Below are positions 10,700 to 22,960 of a DNA stretch of 64,000 nt, one piece after another (position 1 is the first letter of the stretch; every line of letters starts with the position of its first letter). Source of the DNA: Atherix ibis (taxonomy: Eukaryota; Arthropoda; Insecta; Diptera; Athericidae); the NCBI GenBank assembly GCA_958298945.1, contig OY282605.1, positions 30,978,811-31,042,810 of the forward strand, written 5' to 3'. Under the pieces are notes generated by a model. The model worked only from the letters and a program-made list of their open reading frames with translations, had not been told where the DNA came from and did not search any database. Both the position numbers and the translations under genes were made by a program.

Positions 10700-11130
10700 T
10701 AAATCCAAATACAAATTATGCCACAAAATGCTGTAATACAAGTCCAAATACTGATCACGCCATTAAATCGATATTTTGGGGTTTTCGGTTGCATTTTCAC
10801 TAAGCGCAAAAATATTTTCAGTATAGCGTTATTCGTAACGGTGATGCGCAGGCTCTAAAATATTCATGACACATCCAGATTCTTCAAATTTTTTTATTTT
10901 GTTAGACATGGTTTGCTTATGGCGATTATAATTCCTTTTAAAGCATAAAGCTCGGCTCCGACAGAATTACCACTTTTATAGAAAGGATTATAATTTTACC
11001 AGGTTCCCTTACACATGAGCCACATGCCATTTTACAGCACCACGACTATGAGGCTATTTGGCGATCTCTAGGTTTTGTGGAGGTGGGCATTATCAGTTTC
11101 CTAAGCGCTCTTATATTTTAGTGGTCTTAT
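10700..11130. other. intronic stretch without assigned features
   Basis: No family could be assigned. About 45 bp near 11023-11066 recur in inverted orientation near 41650-41690. Confidence 0.35.
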
Positions 11131-11131
11131 T

Positions 11132-11773
11132 TTAGTAGACTAGATCAGTTAGAGTATTTTGAAGCAAGTTGGTATATTTGATCAGATTTAAAAGGTGACT
11201 TGAAAATGAAATTATTAGATCTTGAAGCAAAATAATTCTGGATTTGCTAGTATTCGGATGTGTGTTATTTCTATAGAAAAATCTAAGGTGAAGAGCAGTA
11301 CGCCATATCCCAATTCTGAGCAGTTTTCGTGCCCACAATTTTGATTATATAGGATTATTGGTAATTGGCTTAAAAAATCTCACCATTAGTCCAGTCGCAA
11401 TCTCTACGCATAGTTGAGGATGTGATTTGTCATTCTTTAGGGATAGTTCTGAGACAGATAAGAGATAGTTTTGATTACCGGATGCCGAAGAGTTTCTCCA
11501 AACAACTGATCAGCACATTCTATTCTCATAATTCCCATATGCACCAGTATCCAACATATCTCGACACTCTTATTCTTTTGAAGGCCATGAACTGCTGTAA
11601 GGACTGGCAGTAAATATGACAATATTGCGTCGATTAAAAAGGCCGATAGTAATTTCCATTACCACTTTTATTGCCCACATGGCCCTATAGTTCAGAGGCG
11701 TCCTGTTTCTATACGGAAAGGCACAAAAAAGATCATGGATTTGGGTCCTATTGATCTCGATAATTGCAAACAA
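11132..11773 (-). pseudogene. non-LTR retroelement 3' fragment with RNase H domain
   Basis: Minus-strand translation shows an RNase H domain in two frames: RRNIVIFTASPYSS (the IFTDS-type catalytic strand, with Asp replaced) and then NKSVEICWILVHMGIMRIE followed by CADQL, matching the CWVPGHxGIxGNExAD block. A C-terminal tail (NTHPNTSKSRIILLQDLI and NLIKYTNLLQN) follows. RNase-H-bearing LINEs of the I/Jockey groups have this order. The fragment has a frameshift and lacks the reverse transcriptase. Its tail resembles that at 12289. Confidence 0.7.
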
Positions 11774-12288
11774 ACATGCATTATGGGCGGCTGTTTGAGA
11801 AAAAGTTGACTGTAAATAGACGGATCGGTAAAAGCCATTTTAAACCACCGTTCCCAACCACACCATTTAATCTAGATATGGAAGAGTAATTTATTAAAAA
11901 GGAAGAGGATAAATTTCTTTTTAACTTTAAGGGTGGTCATAATAATTTTACCTAAATTATGAAGGCAATAAATAAATCTAATTCGGGCTTGGGATAGGTA
12001 AAAAAACTGCCTTTTCGACCAGTTTCTATTAGGATTAAGTTCTCTGGCGAAGTTTGATATACTCCACTAGGTGTCTTGACTCACTTTAACCCCGCTATAG
12101 TCATTCGGAAGTATACAATGCGGAAATAAATAACTATTCCACCTTTTAATAGGCATTAATTCTGTAAATGCTTCAGCGTGCATTTGTGAGGTTAAAAGTG
12201 TTTGTTTAAGCATCGCGGACCATGCGGTCATTTGGTGTGTCAAGTTTCACGGCTTAAATATTCAAATAAATAAAGTTGAGATGAGTTA

Positions 12289-12610
12289 TTATATTAATTT
12301 GTGGAAAAGTATATACCATATTTTGTTGAGTAGATTAGTGTGTTTAAGTAGGTCGAAGAGAGTGTATTTGGAAGTAGCAATTCCGTTATTGGAGGTATCC
12401 GATTCGAAAATCAACTTCATGTTACACGACTGGCAGATAGGATACTCACGATCCCCTAGAAGAAGGTCATGGGTGATGGTAGTATGACGAATAAGAATAA
12501 ATTTTTTTGCCCAAAATTTCAGATTAACTGTCAAGTAATTTGGTTTGGCGATGGTTTGCCAGTGTGTATCGGATACTCTCGGAACTGGCTAGAGTAGAAC
12601 GTCTTTTGTA
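12289..12610 (-). pseudogene. non-LTR retroelement C-terminal fragment, second copy
   Basis: The minus strand encodes HTTITHDLLLGDREYPICQS, then CNMKLIFESD and LLKHTNLLNKIW. This is the Cys-containing C-terminal segment (TH.LL...P.C..CN..LT type) found after the RNase H domain in I/Jockey-type LINEs. It lies upstream of the RNase H fragment at 11132-11773 although it should be downstream within one element, so it comes from a separate insertion of a related family. Confidence 0.6.
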
Positions 12611-12659
12611 GAGGGTTTAAAATCTTCCAAATGGTCCAGATTAAATATTCACTTGTAGA

Positions 12660-14230
12660 ATAATTCCAGTGTAAGCTTATTTCTGTATAGAATTTTTTTT
12701 TAAAATTTCAATTAAATAAGAAAACAAAATTTAATTTTTTTTTAAAAAATTCACATTAATTATAGTCAGACAATTTATTAGAGATCTTTTTCTTGAATAC
12801 TTTTATGCATTTATTCAAAATGAAAAATTATTTGCATATAAATTTTAATATCGTAAATTTCCGTTACCATAATTTATTTTAATTAAAAACTTTTTACATA
12901 ATATGCACATATTTTTCTGGTTAAAATGTGAGTTTTTTGCGAAAATTATTAATGAGTTTTTTTTTTTGGGAGAAAAGTATTCTTGGTTCAAAAAAGTTAA
13001 AAATAAATTAAGTTCAATTTATTATCCGTATAATTCAGAAAGTTTCTTTCAATATTACTTATTAAGGTTTTTTGAATTTATCCTAAAAGCATAGAACTTT
13101 TCCATATAGACGGCTCGTATTGCCAGAAATACATTGTATAAATACAAATGGCAAATGTTAAATACAAAGCTAAAATTTAGTTTACTCATTATTATTATTA
13201 TTATTATTATAATTATTTTGTTTCTTATTTTATTTTTGCAAAATGTCCTTCGAAATTAGTGAAATATGTTTGCGAAAATGGAGAAGAAAAAACAACAAAT
13301 AATAGAAAACTCATTATGTCCGTGTAAAGTCCAAAGTGAAAAATATAATAATAAAAGTAAGAAATTAATTTTCCAGCTTCAGCATAATAACCCAAGACCA
13401 AGTATACTTCTATAATCCTAGATTTGATCCTTGATAAATGTATTTGTGCACAAGCCGGACATCGTTCATTTAATCATACCAATAGTAGAGCAGCCAACAA
13501 AAAAAATTGTTTTTTCTTATTTCGAACAAGAATATTTCTATCCGAACATAATTACTGCGTGTTTTTCTGATTAGTGACGGGTCGATAAATAAGATTCGAG
13601 AAATTCTATTCCACCATAATATTGTATTATGTTTTCAATTGTAATCCAAATTAACGATTTTGATGGAACACGCGAAATATAAAGTACGACTATCCATACA
13701 GAATGAACCTAAAACAGGTCAGAATTTTATTGGTTCTCTTGAATATTTTCCCTATCATATAATTAAAAAGAATTTTTTTATTTTACATTCAATATTTATC
13801 CTCATACTGTCAGTATATGACTATAAAACTACAGGCATTTTTTTCCAAAATTAACTAATTTGTGTACTGCAAAAAAAAATCCTATTGAATTATTGATGTT
13901 GACGAGAATTTGCTTTTTATTAGAAAAAGTCTTTCCAGGAAACTTTGAGGAATTGTCAAAATTAATCAATTAAAACATTTTTCTTACCAAAAATTTTGTT
14001 CAATTGTTTTTTAGTTCATCCAAATTAGTTTCGAACAATATTAATTAATTTTTACATTTGTTGAAATTATTCCAATTAATTAAATAATTTCAAACAAAAA
14101 AAAAACAATTGATGTATTTTAATAATTGATGTAACTAAAGCAGTATAATTTTTTCTAATATAGTTATTAAAAAAAAAAAATTAATATATTAATTTATAGA
14201 GCTGCAATTATCAGATAAGTGTTGCTATTA
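12660..14230. other. intronic A+T-rich stretch, nothing recognised
   Basis: This interval contains simple ATT-type runs (13191-13212) and long homopolymers. No coding content was recognised on either strand. Confidence 0.35.
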
Positions 14231-14234
14231 TATA

Positions 14235-15518
14235 TTGGTAAGTTGAAAAAGTTCGTGGCGTTCTTGAGAGATGGAGTTAAACAATACTCGAAGTGCGTTT
14301 AAAAAGGCACACTCAAAGTTTTATGTAGCGCAAAATTCACTGAAGTTTATTATTAGTTATTATTAAACTTCGATAAAGGTAACATCGTTGCCAAGGCTTC
14401 TGAAGAAATTTGTAGTGTTATAAAATTCAGCAGCACGTAAATGGTTCGATAGCTCGTGGTATTTTCAAAACACTGCTCGCATTTCAACAAAACTAGACAC
14501 GTATTTGAAAAGTGATACTTAAAGCTTTTTGTAGTGTAAATTTTTTTTCAAATCGGTTTAATCAAATTCAAAAATGGATCAGAATAAAGAGAAAGTTCGC
14601 TATAGTTTACAATACCACTTCGACAAAGGCAACAACGATTCACAGGCTTATGAACAAATTTATGGTGTTTATGGTGAAAATGCTGCAAATGGTTCACTCG
14701 CTTTCATTCTGGAAATGTCAATGTCAAAGATGAGCCCCGTTTTGGGCGACCAATTTCTGAAAAAAGTGATGAAATTAGTGTAAAAAATTGAGCCAAACCC
14801 GCATAGTCATGACATAGCTTATATATTAAACATTCATCAACAAATCGTTTTAAACTATTTGTAAAAGGCTGGATAAAAAAATAAACTTGATGTTTGGGTG
14901 TCTCGTTAATTAAGTATGAAAACGAAGATCTACGATACGCTGCTGAAGCGCAATGAAATCGTGCCATTTCTGAAGCGAATTTTATTTGGTGATGCAAAAT
15001 GGATGAAATACAAAAATTTCGTTTGAAACAGATTATGGGAAAAGAGAGATGAACGATCACAAACAATTTCAAAGCCAGAAACAATTTCAAAGCCAGACCC
15101 AATAAGGTTATGCTATGCATATGGTGAGACTGGAAGGTAATCATTCACTTTTAACTCAGTAGTGTTCTATGCGCAACTCGAGAGATTGTTTCACGCTCGA
15201 CCATACACACATATTTGATGAAAGTTTTGATATATCCACCATATAGGTCAGACGTAACACCCTTAGACTACCATTTATTTCGGTCTCTCCAGAACTCTCT
15301 TAACGGAACCAAGAAAGACCTATCAAAACAACTTGATTCAGATTTTCAACCTGAAACTACAGAATTTCTTTGCTGATGATCTCATAGCTCTGCCCAAAAT
15401 ATGGCGAAATATTATCACTCATAATGAAAAATATTTAATTTGAATAAATTGACTTTAACACTCTTATTTAAGCGTCCCCAATTCACTCAAAAAACGCCAC
15501 GAACTTTTTCTACTAACC
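14235..15518 (+). mobile_element. cecropia/Hsmar1-like mariner remnant
   Basis: The element is about 1284 bp with imperfect terminal inverted repeats, GAAAAAGTTCGTGGCG at the left and its complement near 15490-15512, next to TA dinucleotides. The degraded plus-strand frame starts MDQNKEKVRYSLQYHFDKGN at 14574 and clearly resembles the open transposase at 56286. Further recognisable pieces are KLDVWVS, LLKRNEIVPFLKRILFGDAK (first catalytic Asp region) and YPPYRSDVTPLDYHLFRS near 15225-15280 (third Asp region). Many stops and indels make it inactive. Confidence 0.8.
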
Positions 15519-15889
15519 TATATTTAGACAGATTAGAAATAAATTTTACTATTTTCTGAATTTTTGCTTATATGTTATTTAAGTTAATCGAAATAAAGTG
15601 CAGTAATTTGTTAATTAGAGACATAAATGTGTATTTATGATTTGACCTTTAATTATGCTAATTTAGTTATATTAAGCGATCTAACAGAGACGTTAGTCAC
15701 TTCTAGATATGCTGTACAAGTTTCAGTTTCGCTCGGTAGTTACACTACCCTAGAGATAGGATAAGTGAAGTTGTATTAAGCTTAGTGAAAAAAAAGGATT
15801 TTTGTTTTCAGAAGTTTTATTATGACAGAGCGCATTTTTAGAATAGCACTGGAAGACGAGGGCTTCCGTTTAAGGAGGCCTTTTACATC

Positions 15890-16310
15890 AAATACTAATA
15901 AAAATGAGTGAGGGTTGTTGTGAGGTCAGATTTACAATTTACAAGTTTTGTAGAAATAAATGTTTTAAATGCTCGGAAAAAGGCTATTCAAGCCAGATCT
16001 GGAGATTCCAGACAAATCGATGCTCCGCCATGACAACGACATCTGTCACACGGTCATCTCTATTAAGAGATTACCGCTTTTATTGAAAAAGAATATTCCT
16101 ATGGCTGGTTTAAGTCCATGCAACCTTTTTTTTTGTTCTCTATGATCAATTAACAATTAAAAGAATGTCATCTTCGTACTATTGATAGCATTCAACGTTG
16201 TGAGCCGAAGAGTGCACACTACTACGAAGAGTCTAAACAACGCCTTTGCCGATGTATACCTGCCCAAAGGAACTATTTGGATGGGGATAACTTTGATGTA
16301 TAAAAATGTT
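15890..16310 (+). pseudogene. decayed mariner transposase, C-terminal half
   Basis: In plus-strand frames, RHDNDICHT (second catalytic Asp block) near 16030 is followed by LLKKNIPMAGLSPCN, then CHLRTIDSIQR and RCIPAQRNYLDGDNFD. This is the order seen in mariner C-termini. Several frameshifts separate the pieces and no ends were located. It could equally be another member of the group N family. Confidence 0.5.
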
Positions 16311-16389
16311 AATAAAATTGTTGGAAAATCAATCTCATTATATTTTGAAAATTTTTCTATTTCATATGAAATAATCTCTTTTTACTTAC

Positions 16390-16534
16390 TTTGTTCTTTA
16401 ACTGCTGTGATGACCAATTTGAAACCGTTTGTATCAGTGCCCCATCCATCAGTCACATACTTTAATGTCACGAAATTGGTTCGTGTGAAAATTGATCCAA
16501 CTGTTTGCTTTGTATTTCGACAAGATAAATCCGC
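16390..16534 (-). CDS. CUB-LDLa membrane protein, second CUB exon
   Basis: The exon is flanked by a TTCTAG acceptor (16536-16535) after a long pyrimidine tract and a perfect GTAAGT donor at 16389. It encodes ADLSCRNTKQTVGSIFTRTN, FVTLKYVTDGWGTD and NGFKLVITAVKEQ, which are the last beta strands of a CUB domain including the late Cys and the FKLVI strand. The exon is 145 nt, starts in phase 0 after the exon at 51002 and ends one base into a Lys codon completed by the LDLa exon. Domain content and phase together make this assignment firm. Confidence 0.93.
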
Positions 16535-17029
16535 CTAGAAGTAAAAAAAAATGCATTAAAAAAAAACAAATGAAAATAAAATTTTATTGAAAAGGGAGAA
16601 ACTTTGAAATGGGATCCAGCACAGATATTTGAGTAAGTAATCTATAAAAAAATAAAAGATTGAAGATGAACAATATTTTTTACTTAACTTACAGTTGATG
16701 TCAAATCTCTCCAATAAGTTTTGTGATTAAAAAAAAAATAGGATAGGACAAAAAAAAATTTTTTACACCACGAAATTTTATTTGCGCTTTTAAAAGCTCC
16801 TCTAAATACTACATACAAATATATTAAGGGACTTTCTAGACACAAACAAATAAAAATAAATGCATGTAAAAAAAATGACTAACAATTTTTCGTATAAAAA
16901 AGAAAAAAACCTTATTTATTTAATTTTAGTTAAAAAGTTCGTATTTGTTTCAATTTCAAATTATTCGCCATTTGGGCAACATCGAAAAGTATCTTAACTT
17001 TAGCAAAATGTTTATAAACTTTTACTATA

Positions 17030-17900
17030 TACACTGCCCGCAAACCGTTTCAAACCAACCACATTTTTACGTGTGCAAAATTGATGGAAATTCTCATGGA
17101 TTTTTTTAATTAATTTATTTATTGCGACAAATGTTTGGGTCCATTATAGAAAAACATAAATATTTTATCTGTTATATGGGTAATTCTGAAAAAGGTAAGG
17201 TAGCAAAATAAAACAAAACTGGTTAATACCAGTTTTAAATTTTTTTGTAAAAATTTTTAGTAATTATATTAAAAATTAGGTTTTGCGGCGTCTCTATTAA
17301 TTCTATTGAGTTTTTATCCAGCATTGATTTTTCATAAACTTTCCACATTAGTATTCATCGCACATTTTGGATAACGTTCAGATTAGGAGATTGTCCCGGC
17401 CAGTCCAAAAACTCAATGATTTTTTTATCAAACTATTTATTTCCAATTTTTGTTGGATATATTGGCATGTTATACTTTTAAAACATCTATCATTTTATCC
17501 TATTAGAAAATCCATGGGTCTTTCCTTTTATAATGTAATTAATATGAGAAGTTGTCTAGCTGTCTGGCCTATTCAGATAATAAAGCTTTTCGTTGGAAAA
17601 AATGACCGCTTTTCAATCGGTATTTTTATGATATCATCTTTTCTATGCGATATTGTTAAGAAAGGATATTTTTCTAAGGCACAGGCTTTCAATGATGAAG
17701 TAGTCTTAATAATTAGCTGCATAAAACACTTTTGCTGGAATCTGTCTTACACATACGTTCAAGGTAGAACTCGATACTTTATTTAAAATTACAAGCATTT
17801 TCGTCTCTGTTGTAACTGTTTTTACTCCTACTATTTTCGGATTGCCAAAATTTGCCGGGTCTCTCAAAACATTACGAAAATAAACCTTGATTTTTTAATA
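17030..17900 (-). pseudogene. Tc1-like transposase fragment
   Basis: The complement of 17425-17365 reads IIEFLDWPGQSPNLNVIQNV, a close match in pattern to the DWPAQSPDLNPIENxW block that carries the third acidic residue of Tc1-type transposases. Here the catalytic Glu position is Gln. A candidate outer end (ACTGCCCGCAAACCGTTTC at 17033) lies 330 bp downstream. The rest of the transposase is too decayed to follow, and the opposite end was not found. Confidence 0.55.
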
Positions 17901-18179
17901 GAAAATAAACCTTGATTTTTTAATCCTTAATTTGGTCAATTCCTTCACTATTCAATTTATTTTCACTTCTTATTATTATAGTTTCATTTTCACTTGATTA
18001 TTTTAAAATCAATCTTTCACCAACTACTTTTCCAAGTAAGAGGAAATATTGTCTAATGCGAAATATGCCTAAATAAAGTAGGCAGTATTTTTGGTACAAT
18101 TATATAAAATCTGATATCTACAACATACCAACTAATTGCAAAAAAAACAATATCAAAAATCTCCAAGACTAGTTTAAGA

Positions 18180-18560
18180 CGAAGAAATCTGAACGGCCAT
18201 AACGCTATTCGGAACTAAACCTAAAAGACAAAGTGCTATTTGGAACTAAACCTAGCTAAACCACTTACGTTAAATCCTCACATGACATTAAATAGATTTA
18301 AACTTAATACACATTATCAAAAACTAAATAGTCTACTGGACACCAATCAAAGCTGAAACTGAAGATCAAACTTAGGATTTACCATAAAATCTTGAAACCG
18401 ATCTGGACATACAGTATTGAACTTTGGGGTTCTTCTAACCGTTCAAATTCCTGTCAAATTCTTTCCCTTCAATTCAAAATCCTCCGAAAAATCTTTGATA
18501 GTCCTTTCTATGTTTGTAATAAAGATATTCATCTTAACCTAAATGTTCTCTTTGTTCATG
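18180..18560 (+). pseudogene. Jockey-like LINE fragment, ORF2 C-terminal region
   Basis: Plus-strand translation gives LKLRIYHKILKPIWTYSIEL, then WGSSNRSNSCQILSLQFKIL, RKIFDSPFYVCNKDIH and LNLNVL. This is the region following the reverse-transcriptase domain in Jockey-clade elements (IYK..LKPIWTYG..LWG...S N...LQ). The fragment is short and 5' truncated, and it ends against the 37-bp minisatellite. Confidence 0.75.
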
Positions 18561-18564
18561 ATAA

Positions 18565-20095
18565 ATGAGTTTCTAGTATATAAAAAAAATTGCACTCCCG
18601 ATAATTCTTGCTCGTGATAAAAACAAGTTTCTCTACTGAATATAATTTCTCGTTATAAAAAAAAGTTTCATTTTCGCATATTATTTCTCATTATAAAAAA
18701 AGTTTCATTTCCAAATATCTTTTCTCGTTATAAAAATTTTTCATTACTAATGATTATATCTCGTTATAAAAAGCTTTCATTTCTGATTATTATTTCTCGT
18801 AATAAAAAAAGTTTTATTATCGAATTTAATTTCTCGTTATAAAAAAAATGCCTTTACCGAATATAATTTCTCATCATAAAAATGGTTCCATTCCCAAATA
18901 TTATTGCCCGTTACAAAGTTTCATTCCCGCATATTATTTTTCATTATAAAAAACGTTTCATTTTCGGATAATTTTTTTCTTATTGTATTATTTCCTGTTA
19001 TAAAAAGCTTTCATTTCTGATTATTATTTCTCGTAATAAAAAAAGTTTTATTACCGAATTTAATTTCTCGTTATAAAAAAAGTTCCATTACCGAATATAA
19101 TTTCTCGTTATATAAAAAGTTTCTTTACCAAACATAATTTCTCATTATAAAAAAAGTTTCATTACCGAATATAATTTCTCGTTATAAAAAAGTTTGATTC
19201 TCGATTATTATTGCTCGTAATAAAATAGTTCCATTACCAAATAGAGTTTCTTATAATAAAAAGTTCCATTCCCGAATATAATTTTTCGTAATAAAAAAGT
19301 TTCATTTTCAATTATCCTTTGTTGTTTGAAAAGAAATTGGCATTACCGAATATTATTTCTCGTTATAAAAAGCTTTCATTCTCAATTATTCTTGCTCGTG
19401 ATAAAATAAGTTTCATTACCGATTATCCTTTCTCGTTATATCAAAGAGTTTCATTTCCGATTATCTTTTCTCGTTAAAATTTTTTTTTCATCACTAATGA
19501 TTATATCTCGTTATAAAAAGCTTGCATTCCTGATTATTTTATCTCGTAATAAAAATATTTTTATTACCAAATTTAATTTCTCGTTATAAAAAAAGTTCCA
19601 TTACCGATTATAATTTATCATTATAAAAAAAATGTCATTACCGAATATAATTTCTCATCATAAAAATGGTTCCATTCCCAAATATTATTGCCCGTTACAA
19701 AGTTTCATTTCAGCATATTATTTCTCATTATAAAAAAAAGTTTCCTTTTCGGATAATTTTTTTCTTATTGTATTATTTCCTGTTATAAAAAGCTTTTATT
19801 CCCGATTATTATTGCTCGTGATAAAATAACTTCCATTACCGAATATAATTTCTCATTATAAAAAGTTTCATTACGGATTATGCTTTCTCGTTATATAATA
19901 TAAAAAAGTTTCATTACCGATTATAATTTCTCGTTGTAAAAAAAAATTTTCATTACCGAATATAATTTCCCATTATAAAAAATTTCCATTTCTGAAACGA
20001 ATTTCTCGTTATAAAAAAACTTCCATTACCGAATATAATTTCTCCTTATAAAAAAAGTGTAATATCCGAATATTATTTCTCGTTATATAAAGCTA
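18565..20095. repeat. 37-bp A+T-rich minisatellite, array 1 (about 40 units)
   Basis: Consecutive units of 34-38 bp follow the pattern TTTCATTACCGAATATAATT then TCTCGTTATAAAAAAAG. Differences lie mainly in A-run length and in the CCGAATATAA/CCGATTATCC variants. A larger block around TCATCATAAAAATGGTTCCA (18871) recurs at 19655, a higher-order period of 784 bp. All units have the same orientation. No open frame of interest is present. Confidence 0.92.
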
Positions 20096-20099
20096 CGTA

Positions 20100-21740
20100 C
20101 TTTTACCAACCATACTCATCGGAAATCAAACAGATTTCTTGTAACGTTAAAATAACCTGCTAGGAATGTTTATTTTCACATATTCTTTTGCTGTTATTGT
20201 AGAACCTTTGGCATAAAATCTACTTGCTACAATGTTTAACTGGTAAAAAATAATCAATAATTTTAATAAATACTTTATAATAAAATAAAAAACTATACAG
20301 TAGATTAAAACCGTAATAATTGATAATATTTTATTGTTATATAGATACAGATAGATATCCTTTTTATTTTAACTTGGAAACAAAAATTTAAAAAAAAAAG
20401 AATCCTCTAACTTTATCAGTAAATGCTATTTATATGAAATCAACATCCATGGACAAAAGGACTAACATTATAAATAAACTAAAAACAACAATTAAAATAA
20501 ATAAATAAATAATACCGATTTTATTTAATACAATTTTTCCGTTTATTCATAATTTTGTTGTGTTAATTTAAGCTATTTTACAATAAATTCTACTTAACGA
20601 TATTTAAAGGACGAAATATTGTATAAAAGAAAAATAAGGCAGCGCATAGCCTACAAATGAACAACAACAAAAAAAATCGGATCATATAACAAGCAGTCTC
20701 TATTTACCAAAGAAAATACTTTTCAGTAGGAAATCGGTGTAAAAAACGGAGAATTATCACTATAGTCGGCAGTTGGTACACATTCGATGGAAAATAAAGA
20801 GGCAGGCCAAAAAAAATAAAACAATTTCCCATAAAGAAAGAGAATTGTTATAAAAGTTGCTTCACAGATTGCTAATGGCATGGCTTCTTCTTGCATTGTA
20901 AACAAAAATATTTTTGAAGTACATAATTGAGTCCTTGGGTTTTTCGAATTGTTTGAGTCTTTAAATTTCTTCCAATCTGAAAGAATACTGTCCGGAGTTT
21001 GGTAAATTGAAAAGCTTCGGTGGGGGTTGGTTTCGGTAGTGAAATAAAATTTGACTGTATGTAAAATGCTATAACTACCAAAACGACTGCTTGTTATAGC
21101 CTTTTATATATTCAATGGTTTTTAGATTCCTTATCAAAGCAGTACGTACTTTGAATATATCAAAAATAATTAAGTTAATAACTAAATTTCCATATTTCAG
21201 ATAACTGAAAACTACTTCCAGTTTTTCATGATTTTTGGTTTTTTTTTTTTTTAAAGGTATTTGTTAATTCAATATTAGGATCCATAAAAATTTAGCTTTT
21301 TAAAATTGAATAGAAATGGTTTTTAATGAAAAATAAGAAACATTCTTTTTTGAATACTTTGTGAAGTCTTTCGTCCAAAATGATATCTGATAAAAATATT
21401 GTATTAATTGAAAATGTACTTAAAGCTCTGGAAAATATGGGGAAAAAAATGTAAATTATAAAAAATTTTAAAAGAATTTCCTAATAATTTTCTCCTAATT
21501 TTTATTTTTTTTGTCTTATTTAGCATTAAATAATTTAAATAATAGTCATAATTGGAATATCCAATTTATGGTTTTTAAAAAAAGGAAAAATTTAACAAAA
21601 CATATTTTAAATTTAGATTTTGATTAAAAGTTTTATTTTATTTTATTGATACTATGGTAATTATTTGAAGTACTCGTTCCTTTTCAGATAATTTTTGATG
21701 ACTTTTTCGCATATTTTTGACTGTAATTTAGCCATCACTT
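20100..21740. other. intronic A+T-rich stretch, nothing recognised
   Basis: Two overlapping minus-strand open frames near 20723-21081 show no recognisable domain. The rest is low-complexity A+T DNA. Confidence 0.35.
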
Positions 21741-21749
21741 GACAACGGT

Positions 21750-22200
21750 TGGTTTTTAAATGCTCTTAAAATTATTTCCGTAAATAAAAGTTCTTACGTA
21801 TCATAACTTTACACAAAAAAAGCCCAACCGTTTCCAATCTAATGATCTTGGAAGCCAATTGACATCACAAAATCTCGAAATTAAGTATCCTGTAAACTTT
21901 TTGGTGTACAAATAAAAAATTTGTCATGTTTTGTTACTTGTAGCATCAGTTTTTTAAAACTACATTTAGTGAAAATTAAAAAAATTAACTTTAGGTTAAA
22001 AACTACAGATTATCATGAGGCTATAAGTCTCAGAATTGACGTTAACATTCTTCCCTTCTCACATCAGATAATTTTTTTCTATCAATATATTCATTTATTT
22101 ACTATTACTTATAGATTTCAGAGCGTTATATATAGTAATTTTGCTAATAGACACATACACTGGACTAGAAATGAGCTTTATCACTGACGAAAATTCATTG
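21750..22200 (-). pseudogene. rosa-like DD41D transposase remnant
   Basis: The minus strand carries, in the correct order, a diverged copy of the first-Asp block (22200-22108, same sequence as the unit amplified at 9672-10690) and the third-Asp block (21905-21800, reading FTGYLISRFCDVNWLPRS). The interval between them is too short and decayed to hold the second Asp. The right-hand order and orientation indicate one deleted element rather than chance fragments. Confidence 0.6.
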
Positions 22201-22518
22201 CGAAATGTGGCTACGGCAGCATTACCATGTCTAGAGAAAGTTTTGCGTAACTTTCAAACTTAATTTTATTACATAAATAATTAATTATATAATATAAAAT
22301 GGCAAATTTTATTTTATTGTAAATAAATAAAATATGATATTTTATATTTAAAAATAAAAACTATTAAATACTAGAATAATACTTTCGGAATTATAAAATG
22401 AATAATATATTATTATTAAGTGGCTAAATAGTTGATTTCCAATAGTAATAATGTAAATAAACTATTTTTGTAAAAAATTCAGTTATTTTGCTCGAAATTC
22501 TATTTGTTTTTTAAAAGA

Positions 22519-22960
22519 TAAGTTTTATCCTCGATTATTCTTTCTCGTTATATAAAAAAGTTTTACTATCGAATATTATTTCTTGTAACAAAACAAGTTT
22601 TATTCCCGATTATCGTTTTTCGTTATAAGAAAAGATTCAGTCCCGAATATTATTTCTCGTTATAATAAAAGCTTCATTATCCAATATAAATTCTTATTAT
22701 GCATAAAGTTTTTTTACCGAATATTATTTCTCCTTATACAGAAAGGTTCTTTACCGAATATTTCTCGTTATATAAAAAGTTTCTTTTCCGAAAAAAAAGT
22801 TTTATTCCCGATTATCGTTTTTCGTTATAAGAAAATATTCAGTCCCGAATATTAGTTCTCGTTATAATAAAAGCTTCATTATCTAATATAGTTTCTCGTT
22901 ATATAAAAAGTTTCATTACCGATTACAATTTCTCATTATAAAAATTTTATTTCGTGTTTT
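22519..22960. repeat. 37-bp minisatellite, array 2 (about 12 units)
   Basis: The unit type is the same as in the array at 18565-20095, same orientation. A sub-block beginning AAGTTTTATTCCCGATTATC recurs at 22595 and 22797, giving a local higher-order period of 202 bp. Confidence 0.9.

Larger units (their letters stand above)
3483..16389 (-). other. 12.9-kb intron of the CUB-LDLa gene
   Basis: This interval lies between the LDLa exon and the second CUB exon. The GTAAGT donor is at 16389-16384 and the AG acceptor is at 3484-3483. It contains a non-LTR fragment, group V and irritans mariners, the DD41D minisatellite, two RNase-H-type retroelement tails and a cecropia-like mariner remnant, all listed separately. 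Confidence 0.8.

Noticed and set aside
17367..17786. 139-codon plus-strand open frame
   Set aside because: It is antisense to a Tc1-like fragment, with hydrophobic, low-complexity content and no recognisable domain.
18565..20095. Possible CRISPR-like repeat-spacer array
   Set aside because: Units are contiguous with no unique spacers, unit length varies by A-run, and the surrounding genome is eukaryotic.
20723..21081. Two overlapping minus-strand frames with hydrophobic stretches
   Set aside because: They resemble a membrane protein only superficially. No family motif, no consistent splice sites, and the frames disagree with each other.
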